NCBI RefSeq assembly: GCF_014217545.1
Contig: NZ_CP043178.1
Coordinates: 2,976,001-3,040,000, forward strand
DNA from: Pseudarthrobacter sp. NBSH8
GTDB taxonomy: Bacteria > Actinomycetota > Actinomycetes > Actinomycetales > Micrococcaceae
Length of the DNA: 64,000 bases
Reading direction: 5' to 3'
A program made the position numbers and the translations under genes. This document shows, piece after piece, positions 30,943 to 38,981 of this stretch (its first letter is position 1; each line of letters starts with the position of its first letter). Below the pieces are notes generated by a model. That model did not search any database, was not told where the DNA came from, and saw only the letters and a list, made by a program, of their open reading frames with translations.

Positions 30943-31407
30943 ATGGATAGTCCACCACTCCCCTTCAGCAGCGGGGACGTCCCTGCCCAGCCGTCGGCTG
31001 CGGGGGCTGCAGCGGGCGTGGGATCGGGCCCGCCGGCTACAGGAGAAAATACCCTGCGCTGGGTCGACCCGGACATCCTGGCGGAGTTGGAAGAAGAACT
31101 CGACGGCCCCGAACTTGCCCTTGGATTCGCCCGAGACTACGCGTCTTTGTGGGACCAACGCTTCAGCCGGCTTGCGGCAGCGGTCCACACCGAAGACCGC
31201 CCCGCTGCGTTGGACGCCGTTATCAGCCTGCGGATCGCTTCAGCCATGGTGGGCGGGACCCGGTTGTCCGTATTGGCCCAAGCCCTGGAGGAAGCCATCC
31301 GCCGCAGGGACTTCGTCCAAGGCCAAGGTCTCCTGGCAATCGTGGCTGAGCACGGCGGGCATACAGTCTCAGAGCTCCAGGCAAGCTACATCCTCAAAAA
31401 CGACTAG
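30943..31407 (+). CDS. Degenerate Hpt-like protein
   Basis: A 154-residue soluble protein. The first 40 residues are Pro/Ala/Gly-rich and probably disordered; residues about 40-150 form helices resembling a histidine phosphotransfer domain, with the segment ALDAVISLRIASAMVGGTRL and then LAQALEEAIRRRD. Aligned to the usual HxLKGSAxxVG motif, the phospho-accepting His is Ile94, so it cannot act as a normal phosphotransfer protein. It follows Tad locus 2 and converges on the response regulator gene; their stops share CTAG. A role as a binding partner or phosphatase cofactor is only a guess. Confidence 0.7.
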   Translation: MDSPPLPFSSGDVPAQPSAAGAAAGVGSGPPATGENTLRWVDPDILAELEEELDGPELALGFARDYASLWDQRFSRLAAAVHTEDRPAALDAVISLRIASAMVGGTRLSVLAQALEEAIRRRDFVQGQGLLAIVAEHGGHTVSELQASYILKND

Positions 31408-32207
31408 TGATCGGTTCCCGGCCAGCCCTGTAGGTCGGTCCTCTTCGGTGCGAGCCGGTAGCCCACCCCCCGCACGGTCTGCAGCCAGCGCGGTGCCAGC
31501 GGATCTTCCCGCAGCTTGCGGCGAAGGTTCCCCACGTGGACTTCCACAGCCCGCTCGTCTGCCTCACTGATGTAGGCATCCGCCTCATAAAGGTCACCCC
31601 GGACCGCCCGCACCAGATCGGATCTCGTACACACCGCCCCCTCGCCGCGGAGCAAAATGTGCAGGAGATCGAACTCGCTGCGCGTGAGCCCGAGATTGAC
31701 CTCACCAATCGCCACCGTGCGGGTGCGGTAATTCAAAATGAGCCCATTGTGCTGGATAACCCCCTGGTGGGTGAAGGTTGCCGGCGCGGCCGGAGGGGAA
31801 GCCCACGAAGCAGCCTGCGGCGGACTGGTGACCTCATGCCGCGGCCGCCGCATCATAGCCGCCACCCTGGCCCGGAGTTCACGCGGCCGGAAGGGCTTGG
31901 CGATGTAGTCATCGGCTCCCGCGTTCAGGGCCGAGAGCAGATCGGGTTCCTCTGTCCGGCCGGTCAGCATGACTACATAAGCATCACTGAAATTGCGGAT
32001 CCGGCGCAGAACCTCAAAACCGTCAATGTCCGGAAGGCCGATGTCCAGCGTGACCACCTGGGCTTTGTTGTGCCGTACCGCCTCGACGCCTTCCCGGCCC
32101 TCGGCAGCGGTATGCACCTCAAAGCCAGCCTGACTCAGGATTCCCTCCAGGAGATTCCGTACATCAGCGTCGTCTTCAATTACTACTGCTACGCCAAGAT
32201 ATTCCAT
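31404..32207 (-). CDS. OmpR/PhoB-family response regulator
   Basis: A 267-residue two-component regulator. The receiver domain (about 1-120) has EDD near the start, phosphoacceptor Asp55 in TLDIGLPDIDGFEVL, the conserved Thr in MLTGRTEE and Lys in YIAKPFRP. An Ala/Pro linker leads to a winged-helix DNA-binding domain (about 165-260) with LTRSEFDLLHILL and VHVGNLRRKLREDP...VRGVGYRL. I start it at MEYLGVAVV (32207), not at the frame opening at 32273. It is divergent from the histidine kinase at 32462, its probable partner. Confidence 0.93.
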   Translation of the reverse strand: MEYLGVAVVIEDDADVRNLLEGILSQAGFEVHTAAEGREGVEAVRHNKAQVVTLDIGLPDIDGFEVLRRIRNFSDAYVVMLTGRTEEPDLLSALNAGADDYIAKPFRPRELRARVAAMMRRPRHEVTSPPQAASWASPPAAPATFTHQGVIQHNGLILNYRTRTVAIGEVNLGLTRSEFDLLHILLRGEGAVCTRSDLVRAVRGDLYEADAYISEADERAVEVHVGNLRRKLREDPLAPRWLQTVRGVGYRLAPKRTDLQGWPGTDH

Positions 32208-32461
32208 GTCTATCCCTGTTGCCAGGTGGAAGAGGTCCCCATCAGCCCAGCGCCAATCCCTCGTCCACTCCAACTCTTTACACGCTACAAGTATGAACGG
32301 CGGATGACACGCCTTTCCGCATTTAGTTTTGAAAAGTCAATTACGATGACAACACAGCACACTAAGATTCGTAGGGCTGATTAGCTCAGTGTTCAGATAT
32401 TCTGCTGCATCAATTTCATTGGTGACGGAGTGGGGGCCGTCAGGAAAGTTGGAGACCCCGC
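32208..32461. other. Divergent regulator/kinase intergenic region
   Basis: These 254 bases include an A+T-rich stretch (about 32290-32400) rare in this genome and must carry the promoters of both two-component genes. No -35/-10 pair is convincing. The kinase ATG has GGAG 8 to 11 bases upstream. Confidence 0.45.
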
Positions 32462-34129
32462 ATGGCTCGACGTCCCTCGCCCAAGGGAGTTGCCCTCTAC
32501 TTCAGAAACCTCGGCCCCCGCACCCAGGTTGCCTTGTGCCAGCTTCCGCTGTCCCTGATTGTCACGGTCATTGGCGTGATGACACCCGTCGGCTGGCCAT
32601 CGCTGCTGGGCAGCCCCCTCTACATGGCCGGGATCGCCCTTCCCATCATTCTTTTCGGGGCGTGTTTCCTGACGCCATGGGAGCGGATGCCAGACAGCTC
32701 CTATCTGCTGATTCCGGTCCTTGACCTGCTTGCGATCGGGCTCCTCCGGAACAGTGCCACAACCCTGCTCCCAGGACTCGTGGTTTTGGTCGTCTTCCCG
32801 GTCATTTGGTTGGCCGCCTCGGGGTTGCTGGTCCGTTCCAGCCTCTTACTGTGCGCAGTAGGGCCATTCTTCATCATGTTGCCGTCCGCCGCCGGAAAAT
32901 TCCCGGTCATGACGGCAACGGACCTTACTCCACTCGTCCTTTTCCCGCTGGTGATGCTTGCTGTTTCACTCGCAATCCGCTTCGCCAGCGTCAATATTCG
33001 CGCCCAGCAGCGCGAGCTGCAAACCTTGAGCGAGGAACTACGGGAGCTGCTGGCCGCGAGCCAGGAACGCGAGAAACTGCTGATGACCATCCTGGACGCT
33101 ACCGATGTCGGCATTGTCGCCGTCGATTCGAACGGTGACCAACTGCTGGCCAATGACATGACGCGGCGATGGCAGCAGAACGCCGCAGCCGCCGGCGTCC
33201 TGCGTGCTGACCACAGCGAAGAGCTGGTCTTCGCCCAGGACAAGATCACTCCCCTGCCGCCGGACAAACGTCCCCTCCGGCGCGCCATCGAAGGCGAATC
33301 TTTCGCCGACTATCTCGTGTGGATCGGTAAGGGCCCCCAACAGCGAGCGGTGTCTACCGCCGCCAGGCCGTTAATGGACGACGGCGGCCGCCTCACCGGA
33401 GCGGTGGTTGTCTTCAGCGACGTGACGGGGATGGTTGAAGCCATGGCCGCGAACGAGGAACTGGTCTCCAACGTCTCCCACGAATTCCGGTCCCCGCTCA
33501 ATTCCATCCTGGGCAACATCGACCTGGTACTCGAGGCCGGCGACGGGCTTCCCGCCATTACACTCCAGCGGCTGGACGTGGTGCAGCGCAACTCCGAACG
33601 GCTGCTTGCCCTGGTCTCTGACCTGACGCTCGAGGCGTCCGCCGCCCTGAATGTCCACCCGAAACGCACCGACATTTCCGGACTCGTGGAGACCAGCATC
33701 GGCTCAGCCCAGGCATACGCGGAACGGGCAGCCGTAGCGCTGATGGCCGACGTTCCCTCGCCGCTCTGGGCCCACGCCGACCCGCTGCGGATCGGCCAGG
33801 CACTGGACAATGTGGTGTCCAACGCCATCAAGTACTCCCCCAACGGCGGCACTGTGACTATCAGCGCGGCCAGCACCGGAGACTGGGTCAAGCTTGTTGT
33901 CCAGGACACCGGTATGGGCATGGCGCCAGAGGATGCGGCCAAGGTCTTCAGCCGGTTCTTCCGCACCGAGTCTGCCCGGGACGCAGCCATCCCCGGAGCC
34001 GGGCTGGGCCTTGCCATCACCAAGACCATCTTGGAACGCCACGGCGGGGCCATCGCCTGCGCCAGTGCCCTGGGCGGGGGCAGCACGTTCACCATGACCC
34101 TGCCCGTCGAATCCAACCCCGGTGGTTGA
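32462..34129 (+). CDS. Membrane sensor histidine kinase
   Basis: A 555-residue kinase. The N-terminal third (about 25-180) has five or six membrane helices with little extracytoplasmic sequence. A short coiled coil follows (QQRELQTLSEELRELLAASQ), then a PAS-like domain (about 205-330), HisKA with VSHEFRSPLNSILGNID (His near 340), and an HATPase_c domain with NVVSNAIKYSPNGG, DTGMGMAPED and GAGLGLAITKTI. It is divergent from the OmpR-type regulator. Its last codons and stop (GGT GGT TGA) are formed by the first copy of an interspersed repeat, so the native C-terminus may have been altered. Confidence 0.94.
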   Translation: MARRPSPKGVALYFRNLGPRTQVALCQLPLSLIVTVIGVMTPVGWPSLLGSPLYMAGIALPIILFGACFLTPWERMPDSSYLLIPVLDLLAIGLLRNSATTLLPGLVVLVVFPVIWLAASGLLVRSSLLLCAVGPFFIMLPSAAGKFPVMTATDLTPLVLFPLVMLAVSLAIRFASVNIRAQQRELQTLSEELRELLAASQEREKLLMTILDATDVGIVAVDSNGDQLLANDMTRRWQQNAAAAGVLRADHSEELVFAQDKITPLPPDKRPLRRAIEGESFADYLVWIGKGPQQRAVSTAARPLMDDGGRLTGAVVVFSDVTGMVEAMAANEELVSNVSHEFRSPLNSILGNIDLVLEAGDGLPAITLQRLDVVQRNSERLLALVSDLTLEASAALNVHPKRTDISGLVETSIGSAQAYAERAAVALMADVPSPLWAHADPLRIGQALDNVVSNAIKYSPNGGTVTISAASTGDWVKLVVQDTGMGMAPEDAAKVFSRFFRTESARDAAIPGAGLGLAITKTILERHGGAIACASALGGGSTFTMTLPVESNPGG

Positions 34130-34178
34130 GCCCGTCGAAACCCAAGCCCGGTGGTTGAGCCTGTCGAAACCCAAGCCC
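34121..34178. repeat. Two tandem 29-bp copies of an interspersed repeat
   Basis: Copies at 34121-34149 and 34150-34178 differ at one base; each begins GGTGGTTGAGCC and contains GTCGAAACCCAAGCCC. The first copy supplies the histidine kinase stop codon. The same core in reverse orientation occurs at 34553-34653. Confidence 0.9.
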
Positions 34179-34258
34179 GACGAAACCCCCAGCACCGGTT
34201 TTCCACATAAAGCATCCTCCCACTCGTAGGGCCGCCGACTGCGCTGCAGAATCGTCTC

Positions 34259-34552
34259 ATGCCATTCGCGTATATGCTCCGCTGCTCAGACGGCTCCTAC
34301 TACGTGGGCAGCACGGTGAATATCGAAATGCGTCTCGCGCAACATCAATCGGGTGAAGGGGCCGCCTACACGCGCCGCCGACGGCCGGTGGAGCTCGTTT
34401 GGATTGAAGAGTTCAGCCGTGTTGACCAGGCGTTTGCGCGGGAGAAGCAGGTTCAAGGCTGGAGCCGCGCGAAGCGGGAAGCGCTTATGTCAGGGCGGTA
34501 CGGCGACTTGCCGGGGCTTTCGGCCGCTCCTGGCAGGCCAACGATTCCGTAG
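34259..34552 (+). CDS. GIY-YIG family nuclease, small (UPF0213-like)
   Basis: A 97-residue protein with the GIY-YIG fold in the YhbQ/UPF0213 form: AYMLRCSDGSYYVGST (Tyr pair replacing GIY...YIG), then RLAQHQSG, the conserved Arg and a late Glu in REKQVQGWSRAKREALM. It could cut DNA, but the cellular role of this subfamily is not established. It lies between inverted copies of an interspersed repeat (34121-34178 and 34553-34653), and its stop codon directly abuts the right-hand copy. Confidence 0.85.
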   Translation: MPFAYMLRCSDGSYYVGSTVNIEMRLAQHQSGEGAAYTRRRRPVELVWIEEFSRVDQAFAREKQVQGWSRAKREALMSGRYGDLPGLSAAPGRPTIP

Positions 34553-34653
34553 GGTTTCGCCAGGCTCAACCACCGGACCGCCACTCGGTTTCGACAGGCT
34601 CAACCACCGAGCTCTGTTTCGACAGGCTCGGTTTCGACAGGCTCAACCACCGG
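34553..34653. repeat. Cluster of interspersed repeats, inverted relative to 34121-34178
   Basis: Copies at 34553-34576, 34587-34610 and 34630-34653 have the core TTTCGACAGGCTCAACCACC, with one base changed in the first. A partial copy lies at 34615-34629. They fill the space between the GIY-YIG stop and the truA stop. Confidence 0.9.
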
Positions 34654-34656
34654 AGC

Positions 34657-35550
34657 TCAATGCTTGCGGACTGCCCTCGTCAGTTCGGCGCGGGCCGGCA
34701 TCTCGTCGTCGGACGGGTAGGCAACTTCTTCCAGGACGAGCGGGTGCGGGGCGGCCAGGACGGACTTCGCGTCCCGTTTTTTGGCCAGCAACCGCTCATG
34801 CATCCAGCCCGGCTCCTCGATTCCCTCGCCCACGAACAGGGCCGAGCCAACCAGTGAGCGAACCATGTTGTGGCAGAACGCGTCGGCCTGGACGGTGGCC
34901 ACGATGACTCCGTCCTCACCGCGGTGGAACTCGAAGCGCTGCAGCTCGCGGATGGTGGTGGCGCCGTCCCGCGGCTTGCAGTATGACAGGAAGTTCTGCA
35001 GCCCAAGCAGCGGCGCGGCGCCGGCGTTCAACAGGTCCACGTCCAAGGGGCTTTGGTGCCAAAGCGTGAAGTACCGTTCGAGCGGATCCCACAGGGCGGG
35101 ACCGTCAGCGATGCGGTAGCTGTACCGCCGCCACAGCGCGGAGAACCTGGCATCGAACCCCACGGGCGCCAAGGACACGAGGTGAACCTCGATAGCCCCC
35201 GTCAAGTTCCCCAGCCCGCGGCTGAGGGCGCCACGAATCCGCCTTAGGAACGCGACAGCGGGATCCAGTTCGTGCCCGCGCGGCAGTTTCAGCCACTCGG
35301 CCTCGGTCAGGTCCAGGTGGACCACCTGGCCGCGGGCGTGCACGCCGGCGTCGGTACGTCCCGCCACGGTGACCCGGATGGGCCGGCGGATCAACAACGC
35401 CAGCGCCTCTTCCAGGATCCCTTGGACGGTGCGCAATCCCGGCTGCACTGCCCACCCATTGAAGGGGCCGCCGTCGTACGATAAATCAAAGCGGACACGC
35501 AAAAACCCGCCGCCCCCCAAAACGGGGGCAGCGGGTTTTTGGTCGTTCAT
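34657..35550 (-). CDS. truA: tRNA pseudouridine(38-40) synthase
   Basis: Converts U38-U40 of tRNA anticodon stems to pseudouridine. The 297 residues have the family N-terminus RFDLSYDGGPFNGWAVQPG, the catalytic Asp in GRTDAGVHARGQV, RRYSYRI, and the late QADAFCHNMVRSLVG. The start is unsettled. ATG at 35550 places the rplQ terminator hairpin inside the coding region, encoding QKPAAPVLGGGGF; a TTG at 35502 just after the hairpin gives 281 residues beginning at RVRFDLSYDG, closer to the usual family start. It lies next to rplQ, a frequent bacterial arrangement. Confidence 0.93.
   Translation of the reverse strand: MNDQKPAAPVLGGGGFLRVRFDLSYDGGPFNGWAVQPGLRTVQGILEEALALLIRRPIRVTVAGRTDAGVHARGQVVHLDLTEAEWLKLPRGHELDPAVAFLRRIRGALSRGLGNLTGAIEVHLVSLAPVGFDARFSALWRRYSYRIADGPALWDPLERYFTLWHQSPLDVDLLNAGAAPLLGLQNFLSYCKPRDGATTIRELQRFEFHRGEDGVIVATVQADAFCHNMVRSLVGSALFVGEGIEEPGWMHERLLAKKRDAKSVLAAPHPLVLEEVAYPSDDEMPARAELTRAVRKH
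35501..35540 (-). terminator. Intrinsic terminator after rplQ, overlapping the truA 5' end
   Basis: AAAAACCCGC/GCGGGTTTTT arms plus inner GCCCCC/GGGGGC pairs and one U-G make a 17-bp stem with a 6-base loop, with A- and T-runs on the two sides so that it could work in both directions. It begins 42 bases after the rplQ stop. Confidence 0.85.
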
Positions 35551-35581
35551 AGACATAAGTCTATGCGACGGAATTGGCGAA

Positions 35582-36184
35582 TTACTTCGCTTCGTTCTCG
35601 TCCTTGTTCTTAGCGGCGGGAGCCTTAGCAGCCTTCTTAGCGGCCGGAGTTTCTTCGGTGGCGGCTTCCTCAGCGGCCGGAGCCTCTTCGGTTGCAGCTT
35701 CCGTCTCAACTTCAGCAGCTTCGGTCTCGGTTTCGGCAGGCTCAACAACCGGAGCTTCTTCAGCAACCGGAGCTGCCTTTGCGGCAGCCTGGGTAGCCTC
35801 GGCCACAACAGCCTGCTTGGCGGAAACCGGCTCGAGAACCAGTTCGATGACAGCCATGGGAGCGTTGTCGCCCTTACGGTTACCGATCTTGGTGATGCGG
35901 GTGTAGCCGCCGTTGCGGTTCTCCACTGCCTGTGCAATGTCGGTGAACAGCTCGTGGACGATGCCCTTGTTGCTGATCAGGCCGAGTACACGGCGGCGGG
36001 AAGCCAGGTCGCCACGCTTGGCAAAAGTCACCAGACGCTCGGCGTAGGGCTTCAGTCGCTTGGCCTTGGTCACCGTGGTGGTGATCCGCTTGTGCTCGAA
36101 CAGTGCGGCGGACAGGTTCGCGAGCATAAGACGCTCGTGAGCCGCTCCGCCTCCGAGGCGCGGACCCTTAGCGGGGGTAGGCAT
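35582..36184 (-). CDS. rplQ: 50S ribosomal protein L17 with long acidic tail
   Basis: Large-subunit protein near the exit tunnel. The 200 residues begin [20 protein letters not shown] and keep the core to about residue 120 ([23 protein letters not shown], quoted in part). The last 80 residues are an Ala/Glu/Val/Thr-rich tail, ending KNKDENEAK. Part of that tail, PVVEPAET, is encoded by a near-copy of the interspersed repeat (35729-35752). It is the last gene of the alpha operon and is followed by a strong terminator. Confidence 0.96.
   Translation of the reverse strand: MPTPAKGPRLGGGAAHERLMLANLSAALFEHKRITTTVTKAKRLKPYAERLVTFAKRGDLASRRRVLGLISNKGIVHELFTDIAQAVENRNGGYTRITKIGNRKGDNAPMAVIELVLEPVSAKQAVVAEATQAAAKAAPVAEEAPVVEPAETETEAAEVETEAATEEAPAAEEAATEETPAAKKAAKAPAAKNKDENEAK
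35729..35752. repeat. Interspersed repeat copy inside rplQ
   Basis: These 24 bases match the 34630-34653 repeat at 22 positions (TTTCGGCAGGCTCAACAACC core). Read on the minus strand they encode PVVEPAET in the L17 tail, in frame. Confidence 0.65.
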
Positions 36185-36261
36185 AATAGTTTCTCCTCAT
36201 ATGGAAGCCAGTGGGCTGCGCACACCGTGGTGCATCCAGCCAGCCGGCCAAGATCTGTTAT

Positions 36262-37272
36262 TTAGAGTTCGTCGTCGCCGAAAGCGGCGTCGTCCTCTTC
36301 AATTGCTGCGGCGCGTGCTGCGAGGTCAAAACCGGGAGGCGAGTCCTTGAGGGACAGGCCCAGTTCAACCAGCTTTGCCTTGACCTCGTCAATGGACTTC
36401 GCACCGAAGTTACGGATGTCCATGAGGTCAGCCTCAGAGCGTGCAACAAGTTCACCCACGGTGTGGATGCCCTCACGCTTGAGGCAGTTGTAGGAACGGA
36501 CGGTGAGGTCCAGATCCTCGATCGGCAGTGCCATGTCTGCTGCCAGGGCAGCATCCGTCGGCGACGGGCCAATCTCGATACCTTCAGCTGCGGTGTTCAG
36601 CTCGCGGGCCAGACCAAAGAGTTCCACCAGGGTGGTACCTGCGGAAGCAACAGCATCGCGCGGGGCGATGGCCTGTTTGGTCTCGACGTCGACAATGAGC
36701 TTGTCGAAGTCGGTGCGCTGCTCAACACGGGTTGCTTCCACGCGGAAAGTAACCTTCAGGACCGGCGAGTAGATCGAGTCGACCGGGATACGGCCGATCT
36801 CGGAGTCGCCGGACTTGTTCTGAGCTGCCGAAACGTAGCCGCGGCCGCGCTCGATGGTCAGTTCGAGTTCGAACTTGCCCTTCGAGTTCAGCGTGGCAAT
36901 GTGCAGATCCGGGTTGTGGAATTCGACGCCGGCCGGCGGAGCGATGTCCGCGGCGGTGACGACTCCGGGGCCCTGCTTGCGCAGGTAAGCCACAACCGGC
37001 TCGTCGTGCTCGGAGGAAACCGAGAGGCTCTTGATGTTCAGGATGATCTCAGTGACATCTTCCTTGACACCCGGAACCGTGGTGAACTCGTGCAGCACGC
37101 CATCGATCCGGATGCTGGTTACAGCGGCACCGGGGATGGAGGAGAGCAGGGTACGGCGGAGGGAGTTTCCGAGGGTGTAGCCGAAGCCCGGTTCCAGCGG
37201 TTCAATAATGAAACGCGAGCGGTTATCGGAGACGACCTCTTCGGAGAGGGTGGGGCGCTGTGCAATGAGCAC
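36262..37272 (-). CDS. rpoA: RNA polymerase alpha subunit
   Basis: Dimerises to nucleate RNA polymerase assembly and contacts activators and UP elements. The 336 residues have the N-terminal domain with [20 protein letters not shown] and a C-terminal domain (about 250-315) with the helix-hairpin-helix region [13 protein letters not shown] and [17 protein letters not shown]. It ends in an acidic tail, [10 protein letters not shown]. It lies between rpsK and rplQ. Confidence 0.98.
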   Translation of the reverse strand: MLIAQRPTLSEEVVSDNRSRFIIEPLEPGFGYTLGNSLRRTLLSSIPGAAVTSIRIDGVLHEFTTVPGVKEDVTEIILNIKSLSVSSEHDEPVVAYLRKQGPGVVTAADIAPPAGVEFHNPDLHIATLNSKGKFELELTIERGRGYVSAAQNKSGDSEIGRIPVDSIYSPVLKVTFRVEATRVEQRTDFDKLIVDVETKQAIAPRDAVASAGTTLVELFGLARELNTAAEGIEIGPSPTDAALAADMALPIEDLDLTVRSYNCLKREGIHTVGELVARSEADLMDIRNFGAKSIDEVKAKLVELGLSLKDSPPGFDLAARAAAIEEDDAAFGDDEL

Positions 37273-37404
37273 TTAGGTTTCCTTTCGGCGAGCATCCGCT
37301 ATATGACGCAACACAGGTGGTGGAAATTCGGTCTGAAGACTTAACGCGGCTGGGCTTGCCCGGACCATTGACGGTCCGGGCAAGCTCAAGCAGCTGGAAA
37401 AGCC

Positions 37405-37806
37405 TTAGACGCGGCGGCGCTTCGGCGGACGGCAGCCGTTGTGCGCTGCGGGGGTGACGTCCTGGATGGAGCCAACCTCCAGGCCAGCGGCCTGCAGCGA
37501 GCGGATTGCGGTCTCGCGGCCTGAACCCGGTCCCTTGACGAAAACGTCAACCTTGCGCATGCCGTGCTCCTGCGCACGCTTGGCAGCAGCTTCGGCAGCC
37601 ATCTGGGCTGCGAACGGGGTGGACTTGCGTGAGCCCTTGAAGCCAACCTCACCTGAGGAAGCCCAAGAGATAACAGCGCCGTTCGGGTCCGTGATGGACA
37701 CGATGGTGTTGTTAAAAGTGCTCTTGATGTGCGCCTGGCCCAGCGCGATATTCTTTTTGTCCTTCTTACGCGGCTTGCGAACCGCGCCACGAGTCTTCGG
37801 GGGCAT
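37405..37806 (-). CDS. rpsK: 30S ribosomal protein S11
   Basis: Platform protein of the small subunit. The 133 residues contain [51 protein letters not shown] and the conserved end [17 protein letters not shown]. It is a core member of the infA-rpmJ-rpsM-rpsK-rpoA-rplQ operon. Confidence 0.98.
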   Translation of the reverse strand: MPPKTRGAVRKPRKKDKKNIALGQAHIKSTFNNTIVSITDPNGAVISWASSGEVGFKGSRKSTPFAAQMAAEAAAKRAQEHGMRKVDVFVKGPGSGRETAIRSLQAAGLEVGSIQDVTPAAHNGCRPPKRRRV

Positions 37807-37857
37807 TTTTTCTCCTACAGAAAGTTATTGGGGGAAGACGAGTCAATCCCGAGGGAT

Positions 37858-38232
37858 TTAACGGGCCTTCTTCTTGCCTGCAACGGTGCGCTTCGGACCC
37901 TTACGGGTACGTGCGTTCGTCTTCGTACGCTGTCCGCGCACTGGCAGGCCCTTGCGGTGGCGAATACCTTCGTAGCTGCCGATTTCAACCTTGCGGCGGA
38001 TATCAGCTGCTACTTCGCGGCGAAGGTCACCCTCAACCTTGTAGTTGCCTTCAATGTAGTCACGAAGTTCTACCAGCTGGGTATCGGTGAGGTCCTTAAC
38101 GCGGACGTCAGCGCTGATGCCAGTGGCAGCCAGGGTTTCGTGTGCACGGGTCTTGCCCACGCCGTAGATGTAAGTAAGCGCAATTTCCAACCGCTTTTCG
38201 CGGGGAATGTCTACGCCAGCGAGACGAGCCAT
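37858..38232 (-). CDS. rpsM: 30S ribosomal protein S13
   Basis: Head protein bridging to L5 across the subunit interface. The 124 residues start [20 protein letters not shown], the family N-terminus, so the ATG at 38232 is chosen over the frame opening at 38283. It contains [28 protein letters not shown] and a lysine-rich end. Confidence 0.98.
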   Translation of the reverse strand: MARLAGVDIPREKRLEIALTYIYGVGKTRAHETLAATGISADVRVKDLTDTQLVELRDYIEGNYKVEGDLRREVAADIRRKVEIGSYEGIRHRKGLPVRGQRTKTNARTRKGPKRTVAGKKKAR

Positions 38233-38408
38233 AGTGGCAGTGCTCCTTGAATAAACCGGAGGTCGTAGGCAGTACACCCGCACGTTCTGTGCGGCCCCAG
38301 CCTCCGACCGGGGGTTAGCTGTCCGGGCTCATACGTCCCAGTTCAGCTTGTGCTGCCTTTTATTTACTTGCGTGGGTTAGCAACCCAGGATTTCCCTTGG
38401 AGGGGAAA

Positions 38409-38522
38409 TTAGCCCTGGCGCTGCTTGTGGCGCGGGTTCTCGCAGATCACCATGACCCGGCCATTACGGCGGATCACTTTGCACTTTTCGCAGATCTGCT
38501 TGACGCTCGGCTTGACCTTCAT
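38409..38522 (-). CDS. rpmJ: 50S ribosomal protein L36
   Basis: A 37-residue zinc-binding protein, found by translating the space between rpsM and infA. It reads [19 protein letters not shown] and ends NPRHKQRQG. The CxxC at residues 11-14 with Cys27 and His32 is the zinc set of the C+ form. It lies between infA and rpsM, the standard place. Confidence 0.97.
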   Translation of the reverse strand: MKVKPSVKQICEKCKVIRRNGRVMVICENPRHKQRQG

Positions 38523-38591
38523 GGCGTTCCTTTGCGTGTGGCAGTTGGTCAACTGGTGCAGCCTTCAGCTCACGCTGAGGCCGCCCAGAAT

Positions 38592-38813
38592 TTACTTGTA
38601 GCGGTAGACGATACGACCCCGAGTGAGGTCATAAGGGCTCAGTTCCACCACTACCCGGTCCTCAGGGAGAATCCTGATGTAGTGCTGGCGCATCTTGCCT
38701 GAGATGTGCGCGAGTACGATGTGCTTGTTGGTCAGCTCAACGCGAAACATCGCGTTAGGCAGCGCCTCAGTCACAACGCCTTCGATCTCAATGACCCCGT
38801 CCTTCTTGGCCAT
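38592..38813 (-). CDS. infA: Translation initiation factor IF-1
   Basis: Binds the A site of the 30S subunit during initiation. The 73 residues, from [20 protein letters not shown] to GRIVYRYK, form the usual single S1/OB fold. The ATG at 38813 follows an AGCGGAGGG-type ribosome site; the upstream open frame is not homologous. It is the first gene of the alpha operon here. Confidence 0.98.
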   Translation of the reverse strand: MAKKDGVIEIEGVVTEALPNAMFRVELTNKHIVLAHISGKMRQHYIRILPEDRVVVELSPYDLTRGRIVYRYK

Positions 38814-38941
38814 ACCCTCCGCTAACTGTTGTTGCCGCAGCCCTGCCGGATTGCACCGGACATGACCACGAACGTTTTTGTTGGATCGGTTGTTGCCTCC
38901 GGCCCCAAACAGGGCACAGCTGGGCAGACAACCAACAAGCA

Positions 38942-38970
38942 ACATTACTACATCTGTACTCAGTTACCAA
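38942..38970 (-). promoter_or_regulatory. Candidate promoter of the infA operon
   Basis: On the minus strand TTGGTA (38965-38970) and TAATGT (38942-38947) are 17 bases apart in an A+T-rich patch between the peptidase stop and infA. This would give a leader of roughly 120 bases. Confidence 0.5.
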
Positions 38971-38981
38971 AAAATACCGAG

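Noticed and set aside
32371..32405. tRNA-like 5' sequence GGGCTGATTAGCTCAGTG upstream of the histidine kinase
   Set aside because: No matching acceptor 3' strand, anticodon stem or TTCGA-type T-arm follows at the right distance, so it is not a tRNA; at most a chance match or remnant.
34121..34653. Clustered repeats considered as a CRISPR array
   Set aside because: Copies are adjacent or irregularly spaced, in both orientations, with no spacers of constant length and no cas genes.
35551..35937. Extension of the truA frame upstream into rplQ
   Set aside because: The sequence there is the out-of-frame shadow of the L17 tail, rich in Pro/Arg/Leu, with no TruA homology.
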